Source of the DNA: Gorsachius magnificus
Taxonomy: Eukaryota > Chordata > Aves > Pelecaniformes > Ardeidae
Length of the DNA: 64,000 nucleotides
Reading direction: 5' to 3'
Assembly: GCA_034008185.1 (NCBI GenBank)
Contig: CM067081.1
Coordinates: 24,054,806 to 24,118,805 of the forward strand
The notes under the pieces are model-generated. The model saw nothing but the letters and a program-made list of their open reading frames with translations. It ran no database searches and was not told where the DNA came from. The position numbers were made by a program, and so were the translations under genes. The first letter of the stretch is position 1; each line of letters begins with the position of its first letter. Below are positions 23,619-36,500 of the stretch, piece by piece.

Positions 23619-26147
23619 AGTAATCTCATCTACTAGTTATGATGTTAGTAACATCGTAATAGTACGGTAACCCCCTAGGACTAATGATCACACTGTACCG
23701 CTTGGTCTGTAGCATTGTTTCAGCTGGAGCTACAGAACTGTACATTCAACTGAGTCTCTTGATAATTACACTGTGAAATGTTATATTGACATATACAGCA
23801 TTGGACTTTAAAACAGTAACCCTTAAAACAGTGAAATAAAAACTCAGCTGGCAGGCTGCATATCTTGTAATCAATCTATAAAATTTACTTACCACTTTAC
23901 TGGTAAAAATCAGAAATAGAAAGTGGTCATTAATTGAAGGATGGGCAAATGTTCCAATTTAGTGAAAAGTGTGGTTTTGCTTTAAACATCACCTGAATAT
24001 TCACAGTAGTTTTAGGTATTTGCCTTATCAGATCATTACCCATGGCAGTGATTTTAAGTTTCATTTGTGCTTGAAAACTGGGGCACAGAAGAGCAGCCTA
24101 GTAAAACCCAGAGGAATAATACAGCCCAATGTTTTGCAGGTGAAAAAAGTCATTCCAGCCTCACTCATCATCAGGTTTTCCTACTCGCTTTCTGAGTCTG
24201 TCTCTGCTATTCCCTTGCTGTGTGAGTTTGGAGAGCAGCTCAACTCCTTCCTTATTTGTAAAGCTCATTGAGTTCTGTGACTGGAAAGTGCTTTAGAAAT
24301 GCTAAGTGGGCTCGCTCGCTGCTGCAACGACTAGACAGTACCTTTGCTGTCATTAAACTTGGCATCAAGTAGTGTCTAAGGATCTTTAAGATGGAAAGGG
24401 CTTGCTGTTACCTTGGGTAAATGTTTGTGCTTCAGTGAACATTCATGATGCCAGCACGTTCCCAGTGTCTGGGGTGGGATTACAGCTGCGTTGGGGAGCT
24501 AACGGCTCCAAGCCTGCTGCCAGCGCTGCAAATGCTTGACCTGCTATGAAGAGCTGGGAACTCACTCCGTTTCGACAGGCTTCACATAGCAGCCCCTGAG
24601 ACCCAGAGCCACAGAAACAGCTGCACTCGTGCTTTAATACTCTTTTGGGGTATGTTTCAAACAGAGACCCATAGTCATTGCCAGACAAGCTATTTTTCTA
24701 AAAAGGACCCAAGTTCTCCAGCAGAAGGAGACTTCATTGCCCTCGAGTGCAGGCAGGGAAATCTGTGGCTGTGGGGCTCCAGAACACAGCCCTTCCTATC
24801 GCTATCTCCTCTCAGAGGAAGACCTGCCCATACAACATGGCTTAATTAATTTCTCATCAAATGCAGAATATCCCACACACACTCATGCTCTTGCTGGTTT
24901 TGCAGTTGTATGCAATATCATACCATATTTCCATGCCTTTTTGTAAATTTTGTAAATAATTCCAGAAAAGGAACATGTACAAGAGACACAAACTCCTAGT
25001 GACACATACAAGAGAGCCTTCCTCTTCTGAGGGCGAAGAGTCCCTGAAGCGAGCGGGGCAGGGCCAGATGGTGAAGAGGACGGTGGCAGATATGGAAAGA
25101 AGGTGGCTCAAGCCATCTGGGAGCCAGTGGGATTTTGGTCATGGTTTTCTTTGAACATGCAGCCAGAATATGTTGCCAGCCCTGACTTCTGCATGTCTTT
25201 ACTGGTGTAGCAGTGTAGGGTATGAGAGGGTGCAGCTGAGACTCCCCAAAGTACTTGCAAGTCTTCAAACACCTTTTCTTCTTCCCTATATTTTTTTTTC
25301 ACACGCAGAAGAGTAGGGTTCCTTGGCGCTCATAGTGAGGAGATGATAAAAGTGAGGCTGAAGGCCTTTAGCTCCAGCGGATTGTTTATAATCTGTAAAA
25401 TACTCTATTGCAAAGTCAGCAGAGTTGCTCTTCATATAGCACAGAGTCTGCAAAAAATACAGGGCATTTTATACAGGACCACCCGAATGAGTTGCCAGGT
25501 GCTTCAAAGGCAGGCAAGGAGGCTCCCCTGGCTTAGATAAAATGCAAAAGTAGAGGAGTAGGAGGGGAGATACAATACAACAGAGGACCTGATCACCTGC
25601 AAACTGTTCACACACTGCACATCTGGTGTTTCTGTACAGGCTCTTACTGAAAAATAAGAACAGGTATTCTGGGAGGGCAGATGCTACTGGCTCACCTGCT
25701 GCAGGTAACAGCAGAAGGCATTATCTCGTGATGGACTGGCAAGTGCCAGCTGGTGAATAATCTTTCTGATTTTCCTTCAGGACGTTAATTCCTCCGAGTA
25801 AATGAAAACCTTTATTTTCCTCTTAGATCAGGAGTAATGTGCATTTTCCTGGATCTTTAATTTCATTTCTTCTTTGAATACTATTTGAAAAGAAAAATGG
25901 AATCCAGCAACATGTGTAGCAAGGTGGAGCTCACCTTATCCTACTTCTAGGGAACTAGATGCTGACCTAGTGATATCCATGGAAACAGCAAACATTTGCT
26001 TTTGGGGGCAATATTATACATGCACATATTGTTGTACCCCACTGTCTCTTTCCGAACTCCATCTCTGAGTGAACAGCAAAGTGGGAGATATTGTCTCTTC
26101 TGTTAGACATTGACCTTATCTTAGCAAATCCTGGATATAGGGCTAGT
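23619..26147. other. Intronic, no recognised feature
   Basis: No splice-bounded exon, RNA gene or recognised transposon is visible. Open frames are at most 100 codons. Confidence 0.45.
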
Positions 26148-27040
26148 GCTATTGTGATGAGTTGACCTTGGCTGGCTGCCAGATGCCCACCCAGCCGCTC
26201 TCTCACTACCCCTCCTTGGGAGGATGGGGAAGAATATAAGATGAAAAAGCTCATGGGTAGAGATGAAGACAGGGAGATGGCTTACCAATTACTGTCAAAT
26301 GCTCAAAAGACTTGTCTTGGGAAAAATTATTTAATATATTTCCAATTAAAATAGAGCTGAATGGTAAGAAACAAAGACAAAAAAACCTAAACCAGCTTCC
26401 CCCCCTCCCCCCTTTTACCAAGGCTCAACTTCATTTCTTCCTTCCCAACTCCTCTACCTCCTTCCATCCCACCTCCCCACCGAGCAGGGTGGATGGGGAG
26501 TGGGGGTTGCAGTCAGTCCATAATAGTTCCTCTAGTATAGAGGAACAGTGCCACTTCTTCCTCCTCACACTTGCCCCTGCTCCAGCGTGGGTCATTCCCA
26601 CAGGCCGCGGTCCCTTAGGATAAACCTGCTCCTGCATGGGCTCCTCTCCAGGGTCCACAGCTCCTGCCAGGACCCTGTTCCTGCCAAGGGCTCTCCATGG
26701 GCTACACCTTCCTTCAGGACACACCATAGAATCATAGAATTATAGAATCATAGAATGTTTTGGGTTGGAAGGGACCTTTAGAGGTCATCTAGTCCAACCT
26801 ACCTGCAGTGAGCAGGGACATCTTTAACTCAGGCTGCTCAGAGCCCCGTCCAACCTGGGCAACCCATTCCAGTGTCCACCTGCTCTGGTGTTGGGTCCTC
26901 CACAGGCTGCAGTGTGGATATCTGTTCCACCGTGGTCCTCTCTGCAAGATGCAGGGAAATACCTGCTTCACCATGGTCTTCTCCAGGGGCTGCAGGGAAG
27001 AACTCCTCCCTCTCCTTCTTCTCTGACAAGGTGCATGGCC
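26148..27040 (-). mobile_element. ERVL-like LTR, inverted, split by a CR1
   Basis: It opens with GCTATTGTGATGAGTTGACCTTGGC, aligned to the start of the LTR at 20118 but clearly diverged. It shares blocks such as 'ctcatgggtagagatgaagacagggagat' and 'caccttcctccccac'. After the CR1 at 26725-26875 the LTR resumes with 'ccacctgctctggtgttgggtcctcc' and runs to about 27040. The promoter-side end of the LTR is not recognisable, so it is truncated on the plus-strand right. Confidence 0.72.
26725..26875 (-). mobile_element. CR1 3' end nested in an LTR
   Basis: Four octamers (CATAGAAT, CATAGAAT, TATAGAAT, CATAGAAT) at 26725-26756 begin the inverted 3' UTR. The sequence then skips from 'gtccaacctgg' to 'gcaacccattccagtgt', so roughly 45 bp typical of related copies are missing. 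The LTR continues on both sides, so this CR1 is younger than the LTR. Confidence 0.88.
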
Positions 27041-29104
27041 GGCACTGGGCATTTCTGATTCAGGGGATCTGACGAGGCCGTGTTTGTCAGCTTTCCCACC
27101 CACTCATTCCTGTAATTAGCAGACTTCTTATGCTGTGTTTTAGACAGTAGAAGTGTTAGTGGTGGTGCTTCATCTTCAATACCTAGAAAAGCTTTTTAAC
27201 TTTTTTTTTTTAATAAGGGGTTAAGTAACCCCCCTGGACACCTCGTTCTTCAACACAGAAATTGCTTTCATTTGGCTGATTTGTGAGTTGAAATGTTCTC
27301 CGTATAAAACATTTCACAATAAAGAATAAAGGGTTTCTACTAAAGAGTGCTTGAATGGCATTTCTCTGCAAATAACAGGAATATCTTCCTCTTCAAGGTT
27401 AGCGTTTATACTAAAAGTTGAAACTTTTAAACAAATAGCTGAGCAAAGAAAAATTTTCTACAAGTGGTGCTACCCACACCAGCTGGGTGAGCACATATGT
27501 GAGACCACTTCAGGAGTAACTCCAGAAGCATGATGCAGACGGACTGAGGTGGGCACACATGCTGCAACATCCCCCTGGCACCTGGTAGAAGTGTCCTCAT
27601 GCACAGATGCAGAGGAGACCGGGCCAGGCTGGGCCAGATGTTCCACTGACGTGACTTTCAGTAGTGTCTTGTCAGCAGATAAATCAGCACACGATCTTAA
27701 ATGTTTGTTACACAGGTGAAAAAGCCATGTAGTTTGGATATAAAGCAAGGACGTGATGTGCTGAGGGGTTGTTATGTGCACAGCAGTGTAAAGACGACAA
27801 ATGCTTCAGGTTTTCCTGTTCCTATGTAGCATACAGTAGCATGTTTTGTTTGAATTTTTAATGTGGCTTATTATTTGAGCAGAGGTCAAATGTGTTTGTA
27901 GAAGTCCATGTATACTGCAGATATATGCTTTAAATTGAGACCTATATGCAAGCGGCCTTAAAGACACAGCAAAACTTAACACTGTTTTGTCAGAGCCAAA
28001 AGGTATATTCTTCCTTTATCACAAAAGAGGATTTTTTTTTCCAATCTGCACTTTTTTTCTAGTGGATTTTTAGCAAGAAAGGCAAAAAAACCCCTCTCCT
28101 CTACTTGCACACATTTAAGAAGCCTATGTCTTAAAAATACTAGAGACTTGGATGTGCCAAATGTTATCGCTTTCCTGCAGGCAGTACCTAAATAGCATTG
28201 TATTATATCTTTTTAAAATAATGGAAATAAAAATTATAGCCCTTTTATGAAATCCTCTGTATTTCTTGCCACTATCTCCACTCATTTTTTCAAAATAAAT
28301 GTTCATCCTTCTGCAAATGTTGAAGTCCAGATGTGCTGTCATCTTTTGCTCCTCTTAGGCTTTCTACTCAATAGATAAAGAAGACTCTCCAACTTTGCCT
28401 TTTTCAAATGCTAAGAAAAGATTAATTTTCTTATATCTACAAGGAGCCTAGGATGCCGTTATGCCCTAAATGGCAAATGCAGGAGGAAACCAAACCCATC
28501 AGAGGTTTTGAAAGAGGTCAATATAAACTGGAAGCCTTGTCAGCCTAAGATTCATTAGGAGAATATGATTGAAGTGGATGTGAGAGTTAAAGCAGATTTT
28601 TTTTGTTGTTTTTCGTCTTATTCAAGTGTCTGAGTGTGGGAAGTCCCTCCTGGGTCGGAGAATTCAGTGCCTTGCACCAGTGAGCCCTGCTATTCCCCCT
28701 TAGTCTGACAACCTGCAACTCCCAAGTGTTAGGGTGAGTGTGTAGGGTGGCTCCTGTAGCAGGTACAAATCCAAAAATAACTCGTACACCCAGATATTTA
28801 GAAATTACTTGGTTTCTTTATGAGCCTTGCGGCCAGATACCTATATGGAGCTAGCCCAAAAGCAGGTGTTAAGTTCCTGTTGGAGTCAGACTCCAACAGC
28901 TGCCAAGACTTAGCCTTTAAGTAAGTTTCTGGGAACTCTATTTCTACATAACCATTTGTGTTGGAGAAAGTCCATGTAACTCAGCCCAAGTTGCAATGAG
29001 AATGTCTTTGTAGATGGTAATTGCAATACAAGCTCAGTCTATATGCCACAGTTCACATGCATTTTTTATGAACTTATAATTAGAGCAGTTTGGGTTTCCT
29101 GCAG
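27041..29104. other. Intron upstream of first visible MTUS2 exon
   Basis: No repeat or exon is recognised apart from T-runs near 27201-27212 and 28031-28060. The last 20 bases form the polypyrimidine tract and AG acceptor of the exon at 29105. Confidence 0.5.
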
Positions 29105-29266
29105 GTTCCAGCTTCGGAAATGAAGAGCAAACCACTCCTAAGGCATCCGCACCTTCTAAAGATGTCCCCAAGGGGAGCAGCAAGAGCATGACGCAGGTAT
29201 CAAGCAGCACAGCGACTCCACGCAGGAGCTTACTTCCAGCACCAAAAACTGCCACGGCACCTGCTG
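29105..29266 (+). CDS. MTUS2: MTUS2 internal exon: Ser/Thr/Pro-rich linker
   Basis: This is a 162-nt exon between 'gggtttcctgcag' and a consensus donor 'gtaagt'. It starts with two bases completing a split codon, then has 53 codons, then one base of the next split codon (phase 1 at both ends). The peptide opens SSFGNEEQTTPKASAPSKDV. About half of its residues are Ser, Thr or Pro, with scattered Lys/Arg, as expected of a disordered microtubule-binding region. The gene is assigned from the downstream exons, whose peptides I recognise as MTUS2. The phase links exactly to the exon at 47054. MTUS2 (TIP150/CAZIP) is a microtubule plus-end scaffold that binds EB1 and the depolymerase KIF2C. The exon alone is not diagnostic. 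Confidence 0.82.
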
Positions 29267-30729
29267 GTAAGTGCTCCAAACTTGTGTACTTTGAAACACC
29301 ATCTGCATTAGGCCAAGAAATGCAGAAACCTTATTATGAAGCTATTTTACTGTTTACTCGATTAATTTTCATGCCATTCTTGGGCACATTGCCAATGTGC
29401 TGATTTGGACTCTGTTTGCTGTAGTCTCTTTGAAACACAGTCAACAGCACAGCTATAATCTTGTTTTGTGAACTGTGTCTGGAGTTGAAGGCATTTAGTG
29501 TCCCTAACTACATGTGTCAGAGATTTAACATATATATTATTGGTTCTCACCAAACGGCTTTTTGAAAACAGTGCATTGCTTTGGAGACGAAAGCATTCTT
29601 TTGAGCAGGTAATTCATTGCTCGCAAGGATGAGAACACTGCCCTCTAAGTTTAAGCAGTTTGTGGTGTTTTCACTCAGAGAGGGTGAAGGAGGCAAGTAA
29701 AACACCCCTAGTCTTGTTTCCAGATTGTTTCCTTACCTAAGCCCTCCTTCAGCTCAACCCAGCTATGTCTCAAATCAGCCAGCAGTAATTCATAGCGTCT
29801 CACACAGGAAAGTTTACACTTTTCTGCCAAATGCATTTTGTGTTGAAAAACACGTGCAACGCTCCACCATCTCCTGCTCACACTTGTTTCATGCTGCCCC
29901 TTCCCTAGCCTGTGCCTGAACCAGTCACTGAACTCTTGCATGTGGCTACCAAGGTCAATATTGCATCTTCTAATGCGGAGGGGAAGGAAGAATACGGTTT
30001 CAAGATTTAGATTCCTGGAAAGCAATTCATAGATCACTAAGACAACGGGGTGCATGAGGTGTAACAAGTATTCTAGTGAGTGAAACATATTCCACTGTGT
30101 TTGTATGACAGTAGTGAAATACGAATTTATTTGACTTAAACAGTACCTGGGTTTGTTCCACTGCAGTTTTCATAGAAAAAAGCCCTAGCTCCACTTTTCA
30201 TGACTCTTTCCTTGTTTTTCCACTGCCTTGTTGTTTTCCCATTTCTATTGTCCACTCTCTCCTAAAATTCTACTTTAGGATTGATTTTTAATTCTTAAAT
30301 GCTTTTCTACTTCTGCCCCTAAAATATTGTAGCTTTGTATCTGCCTGTTTAGAGAGAACATTATGCAGAAAAACAAATCAGCATTTTCTTTTAGAGAGAC
30401 AGTTTGCATAGGCCACTTCATGGTCTGGAGTAAAGGGTTGTCTATACAGAATAGTAAGGATTAGAAAAAGAGAGAGCTTCAATAGGAGTATAGAAATTCC
30501 ATCAAGTTCAGCTTAGTTCTAACAGTTTAGATTCCAAAATAAAGAATTTTGTGTAAGTCAGCAGCCTTATCCCGGCTCTTACTCAACAAAGTGTTTCATT
30601 TCTATGTGAGACCCACTGCATTTGATAACACATACTCCAAATGAAGCTGGGAAGGAAAAATCAGTACAAAATGTGAGAGAAAGACTTTCTGCATTACTAG
30701 TTCTGGCCACCCAGTTTCAAGATAGACAG
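29267..30729. other. Intron, no recognised feature
   Basis: This is the beginning of the 17.8-kb intron. No repeat or exon is recognised. Confidence 0.5.
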
Positions 30730-31095
30730 GCAGGGAGACAGCCTGCCCCACCATGGGCTGCACCAGGAGCTGCAGGGGAATCTCTGCTTCGGTGCCTGGA
30801 GCACCTCCTGCCCCTCCTTCCTCACTGACCTTGGTGCCTGCAGAGTTGTTCCTCTCACATCCTCTCACTCCTCTCTCCAGCTGTAGTTGCGCATTTTTTC
30901 CCCTCTTCTTAACTACATTACCCCAGAGGCTCTGCCACCATCACTGATGGGCTCAGCCTTGGCCAGTGATGGGTCTGTCTCAGAGCTGGCTGGCATTGGC
31001 TCTGTCAGACATGGGGGAAGCTTCTGTCAGCTTCTCACAGATGCCACCCCTGTAGCCCCCCCACTTCCAAAACCTGTCCATGCAAACCCAGTACA
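30730..31095 (-). mobile_element. LTR fragment nearly identical to 20887-21254
   Basis: By eye the only differences from the LTR at 20887-21254 are two single-base changes, a shorter C-run and a few bases at the terminus. It ends CAAACCCAGTACA, so its inverted terminus TGTACTGGG keeps the TG that the other copy has lost. The rest of the LTR (about two thirds) is absent, and the left border is abrupt at 'gatagacag|gcaggg'. Confidence 0.88.
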
Positions 31096-31988
31096 CCTAG
31101 TTAACACTTGCAGAAAAGGACTTACTGCTATAATCAGTGGCTTGGAGAATCTGTCAGGTAAGATGAAGCTGAAACCCTTCACTTTATATAGTCGAGCTAA
31201 GTCAAGAGTGGAGGATGTGGTCTTTCGTCCAACACAGTCAGGAGTTACTGTCTCTTACTGTCAGAAAACTGTTTACTTCCATCATCTGCACTCATTAACT
31301 TGGGAACGGACCAATCTATCAACAGAATGTATGGATAAAAGGTGGTACCATTTTTTTGTGTCCTTTTCAAGTTTTCTTCCTTTTTTTTTTCCTTTTCCTT
31401 TGATCTTCTGGATCACTTCTGGACCCTAGCTATATTATGTCACTTCAGGCTACAGCAGTATTCGATTAGTATCAGATTTGCCCCTAGATGTCTCCTGCAA
31501 AAGCCTTTCAGGTAGTGTCATTGGCATGATAAGCTTTAAAGGGCTATTTCAAGTTTCTGTAGAGGAGATTTCCTGGCCTCCGGGGTTCTTTTGTCACAGG
31601 CAAGAAAGCTGTAACCATGGTGTTTGACATGCAATCATGCTATGCAGACATGCAAAATATAGCATTTGGCAGGACTAATTGAATGGTTCAGGCTGTCACC
31701 TCTGAGTTTGCACAGGTTCCGAATCTCAGACCCACACAGGAGAGCAGAAATTACAACTTAATGCAAAACAATCTTGATCAAGCAGTTGGTTTCCAGTTTG
31801 TGATCACATCAGGGCATAAATGCTGTAGGGGAAAAGAATTACTGAGGCTGGTGGAAAGCTAAAGTTGGCTTTTAATTTGGGTTTTTTATCTATTAAATGA
31901 TTTAATCTATGAAATGAAAACTAATTTTTTGCTGAATTTCACTATCTCTGGAGACAAAGCTGACAAATAAAAGTCCATACAGAATTTA
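31096..31988. other. Intronic, T-rich tract only
   Basis: It contains a pyrimidine/T-rich stretch near 31373-31400. No exon or repeat is recognised. Confidence 0.45.
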
Positions 31989-32303
31989 GAATAGAATAGA
32001 ATCGAATCGAATCGAATCAAATTGCTTTGGTTGGAAAAGACCTTTAAGATCATCAAGTCCAACCTTTAACCTAATCCCACCACTAAACCATGTCCCTAAG
32101 CACCTCATCTATCCTTCTTTTAAATACCTCCAGGGATAGGGACTCAACCACCTCCCTGGGCAGCCCATTCTAGAGTCTGACAACCCTTTCTGTGAAAAAG
32201 TTTTTCCTAAGGCCTAGCCTAAACCTGCCCTGGCGCAACTTCAAACCATTCCCCCTCATCCTATCATCCGTTACCAGGGAGAAGAGGCCAACCCCCACCT
32301 AAC
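31989..32303 (-). mobile_element. CR1 3' part, inverted, with pentamer tail
   Basis: The inverted 3' UTR ('gacctttaagatcatcaagtccaacctttaacctaatcccaccactaaaccatg') and the end of ORF2 are clear up to 'accagggagaagaggccaacccccacct'. The tail is not the usual octamer. It reads GAATA/GAATC pentamers (about 31989-32020). Confidence 0.9.
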
Positions 32304-33165
32304 AATTTGGATTGTTATGAGATTCTCCCATTTTTTTCCTTCCAAACAACTTTTCTTTACTCGTTGTCCTGAGGTTGTCAGTAGATGTTTTCTACATTAT
32401 GAGTCAATCTCAGTGTAGTTCCCTTCAGAGCATTTCTTATTGACTTTGCATGACCCTCCAGTAACCTTGCCTATGTCTGCTTCCACGGGGGCACACGAAT
32501 GGAAATTCTTTGCCCACGCTTCAAGCTAGCCATAGGTGAACTTGTAGGTGGAAAGCTGTAAAAAGCTGTTAATGCCATTCTGTGTCTGAGTTAATAGGCC
32601 CAGTGGAGACAGAGCAGCGTAGCTTCTGAACTGGATTTACTTCCCTCCAGGCTGCGTAGAGTGCGGTGCTCCATCACCATGCCAGGCACCCTGGGTGCCT
32701 GGGCCCGTGCAGCTGTGCCCTGTGCGGGAAGTGCAGTGTTCAGGCTCGCACTGGAGGGTGGTCAGCTTTGTGCTTCCCATTGCGAGGACGTTAGTCTGAC
32801 GCTGCTGTTGCTTCCAAAGCTTTGTCGCAGCTGGGAAGCTGCCAGTGTGCAGAACAGAAGGCGAGTTTCAATCCAGCAGCCCACCGTGGCCTTTCCATGC
32901 CAGGGATGTGATGAGGATCACCCGTATGCTTGCTTATGCAAGCCTTAGTAGCAGAGAGCCAGGAGGGATGCTGCCAGAACGTGTTAGATCCATTGTGACT
33001 GGAAAAGAGTCGGAATTACTGTCTCCCACTCCGGAGGTCAGGGGCTCCAATCACCTTCCCAGCCTCATCCCAGCAAGGCACCTCTGTTGTACCAGCAAAG
33101 ACTGGATGCAGCAGTGTATGGAGCCCATTACCAACACTTCACTGAATTTATAGTCCAGTCTTGAT
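32304..33165. other. Intronic, no recognised feature
   Basis: G+C rises at 32640-33080, where a 95-codon frame occurs (32661-32948). No splice sites or domain support a gene. Confidence 0.45.
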
Positions 33166-33587
33166 CATAGAATCATAGAATATTTTGGGTTGGAAGGGAC
33201 CTTTAGAGGCAACCTAGTCCAACGCACCTGGAGTGAGCAGGGACATCTTTAACCGGATCAGGCTGTTCAGAGCCCCATCCAACCTGGCCTTGAATGTTTC
33301 CAGGGATGGGGCCTCCGCCACTTCTCTGGGCAACCCGTTCCAGTGTTTCATTACCCTCATTGTAAAGAATTTCTTCCTAATATCTAGTCTGAATCTACCC
33401 TCTTTTAGTTTAAAACTGTTACCCCTTGTCCTATTGAAACAGGTCCTCTTATAAAGTCTGTCCTCATCTTTCCTTTAGGCTCCCTTTAAGTACTGAAAGG
33501 CCGCAATCAGGTCTCCCCGCAGCCTTCTCTTCTCCAGGCTGAACAACCCCAACTCTCTCAGCCTGTCCTCGTAGGAGAGGTGCTCTA
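33166..33587 (-). mobile_element. CR1 3' part, inverted
   Basis: Two octamers (33166-33181) lead into the inverted 3' UTR and ORF2 tail. This is the same subfamily as 7430-7909 and 38711-40094, judged by 'gaatgtttccagggatggggcctccgcca' and 'agtactgaaaggccgcaatcaggtctccccgcagcc'. It stops at 'gtcctcgtaggagaggtgctct'. Several small differences from 7430-7909 suggest an older copy. Confidence 0.92.
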
Positions 33588-36500
33588 GGGAGACTCAGTC
33601 AGGTGAGGTAAAACTTGCCTGTTTTATTACTAAACATGTGAAGCAGGGGTACCTGGCTGTGTTATGCAAACAGTCAGACACAGATCCTGAGCAGGGACAA
33701 CTGGCAAGTTTGGGAAGTTGCTGTTATACACAACTGACAGAAGTAAAAAAACCTACATTAGTCCAATGCTCTGGTTTGCTTTTTATACCAGCCAAGGTAG
33801 AAGCAGATGTATCTGTGGTCAAGTCATGATTTTTTTTTTATTAAAATGGTGTTATGGTTCCTCACGATGTACCTGATAAAGGCAAGGGGTTTTAGCAAGT
33901 CTAATCCTGCCTCTCTTGCAATAATATATGAATGCTGTCTGTAGATCCCAATGTGATAGGGAGCCCTATAGAATGTAAAATCTTCTGTTTAAGAATCCTT
34001 TGGACATTTTTTAAATGATGAAGCACAAACCCATCTTTTAAAAATTGAATTCTTTATTAAATCAGAAGGAAGATGCCACAGATCAAATCAAGCAAGTGAA
34101 GAAAGGCCAGTGAAGTGTTTGTATTGCTTTGGCCTTTCTGAACCCAGGCAAAGAAAGGCATCTAATATAAGCCCTTTAAAATTGTGCCAGATACCATATT
34201 TTACATATGGCAGAAAAAGTGCATGGGTGTGCTGAAAATGCCGGTCTCCAAAAGCATGTTCTGCAGCAGGTAGAGGATGTAAAGGTTGAAAGTCTGCATG
34301 TGCAGGCTCTGTAAATGGTCTGCTTGTAGTTAGTGCTGTTGCAAAGTGGGAAGAGCAATCCTTGGCACAGGCTACCAGTCTATGCTGGGCAAGCGTGGTT
34401 TTATCGCTGGATGTCACATGGCAGGAGATGCACAACAATAAGGAAGCAGAGAAGTAAAATCAGTGTTTCAAAAACGTTTGAAGGTATACTAAAACTTAAT
34501 CCACCCCCCCACCACCTTGGGTCCCTGACACTGGTGTGTCAGGAAGATGATGTCATGCTTGGGGAGACAGCCAGCCTCATCACTGCAACAGCAACACCAA
34601 AGAAACCTTCACTGGCGCTCCCAACTGAAGGGATGCAACATTTTGAAAACAATGGAATGCATACATTTCTAATATTCTTCCAAGCTATCACATAATGGCA
34701 CAGACATACTGAAGGACAGAACAGCATGGTGGGGCATGTGTCTATCCTCCATCTCAGCCCAGTTTCTCCATAGCTGAGCTGGCAGTATCCCAGCCCCGCT
34801 ATGGAGACATGGTTGAAGGAATGAAACCACCACAATTTCTTATTCCTTTTCCACCCCATGGCAGAAGACAGGACACTGCACAGAGGCTGTGACCAAGGAG
34901 AGAGGGATGATCTCCCCCATGGGTGGAAGTTATCAGCTGGGGGGTGAGAGATGCGTATCTTCCTATCATGTATCCCTCCTCAGGGGCAGGGGCAAGTCCC
35001 TGTCTCCAGCAGGAAGGACTTACAACACAAACCAACACCATCTTGTAAGTGAGGCATGTTTCTCCATAAGAAAAAGCAAATCAATATCATGATGTTAGAG
35101 GTGAATTTTGCATTTGAGGAAGAAGTCACCAGCCTCGTTCAGTCAAAATCAGAAGGTCAGGCTGTACCACGAGCAGTGCTACTGAAGTCAGCCATATAGT
35201 AAAGCTTTTGAAAAGTAGGGAAACCACAATGATTCCTTCTTTATGTTCTGTGTATTTGCAGAACGATATGATAGATATCCTACGTATAATATTCCTAGCA
35301 ATCACCTAGTAGTAATTGCTGTAGGGCTTGATGTTGCATATACATTTATAAACACATACTGCATCTGCCCAACCTCCTGGGCACTCCTTAGAGTACTGCA
35401 CAGTCACAGCTAAAGTGCTGTATTGTATACAGCATCTTTTATGAAAGAAAAAGGGGGAGAAAGCATTTCACAAAGAGGATGGCAGTCATTTAAATACAAA
35501 TAATATTTCTGAAAGAGTGGAATATCAGGTGCTGTAAGAATTGCATTTGTATTTCAGAGATGTACATAATTTTAACTATGCATGAATAGGAAATTAATTC
35601 ACAAAGGAGCATCTACCTGTATTAATGAGTGGAAAATAACCAACAAAAATCACATGAAAGCTTTCATGTGTTAAATGTTACCTGAGAAGACCACCTGTGC
35701 TGTAAATTCTCATTAAAAAAAAAAAGACAACTGCTCAAGAAAGATTATACTCCTGATATTTCACTAAAAGTGCTTGTCAAATAAATTGGACTACAGGGTA
35801 TAAATCACGTTTAATTAATGAAAATGGACTCCTGTAGCTGCTGCTGTGCAGTGATTCAGATGATCAAAAAAAAAAAAATTCTGGCGTGGGATAATAGCAG
35901 TTGAAGATCATTGTCATGCAAATTGTTCTGGAGACATCAACTGATTGCTTTTCGACCAGTCTATGGAAAGAATGAACTTGATTAGTTTTCAGTGTGTTGC
36001 ACAGCCCTTTTTTGTGTGTTACTAGACCCCTTTCATATTTGCATACCTGTCAACATATAGAAAATGGGGGGAAAAAAGCATACTTGAATAGAAAAACTGA
36101 GACGGGTCCTTTAAATTCACTTAAACATATTAGCTGCTTGAGAAATACAGTGATAACTAATATTTACCATTTCTATTATTGTTTCAAATTTTATTTAAAG
36201 ACAGGTGAAAGCAGCTCTCTGTCAGGAACTTTGCAGCTAAGATCCATCTCTGAAAAGATGTACAAACTTCCTCTTTTCACAGATGTTGATAAAAATATAT
36301 GGGGCACACATATACTGAATTTTCTGTTCAAAATTTCTCTGAAAATGTAGGGAATATCTGCGGAAGGCAATGTTCAGAGACAGCAGATTCCCACCCTTAC
36401 AGGGGATTTGTTTTACAACCCCCTTAGATTAATGTTCACCATGGGACAACTCAGATCCTAAATCGAATCAGGATCTAATTTTGTCATAATTTGGGCAAAA

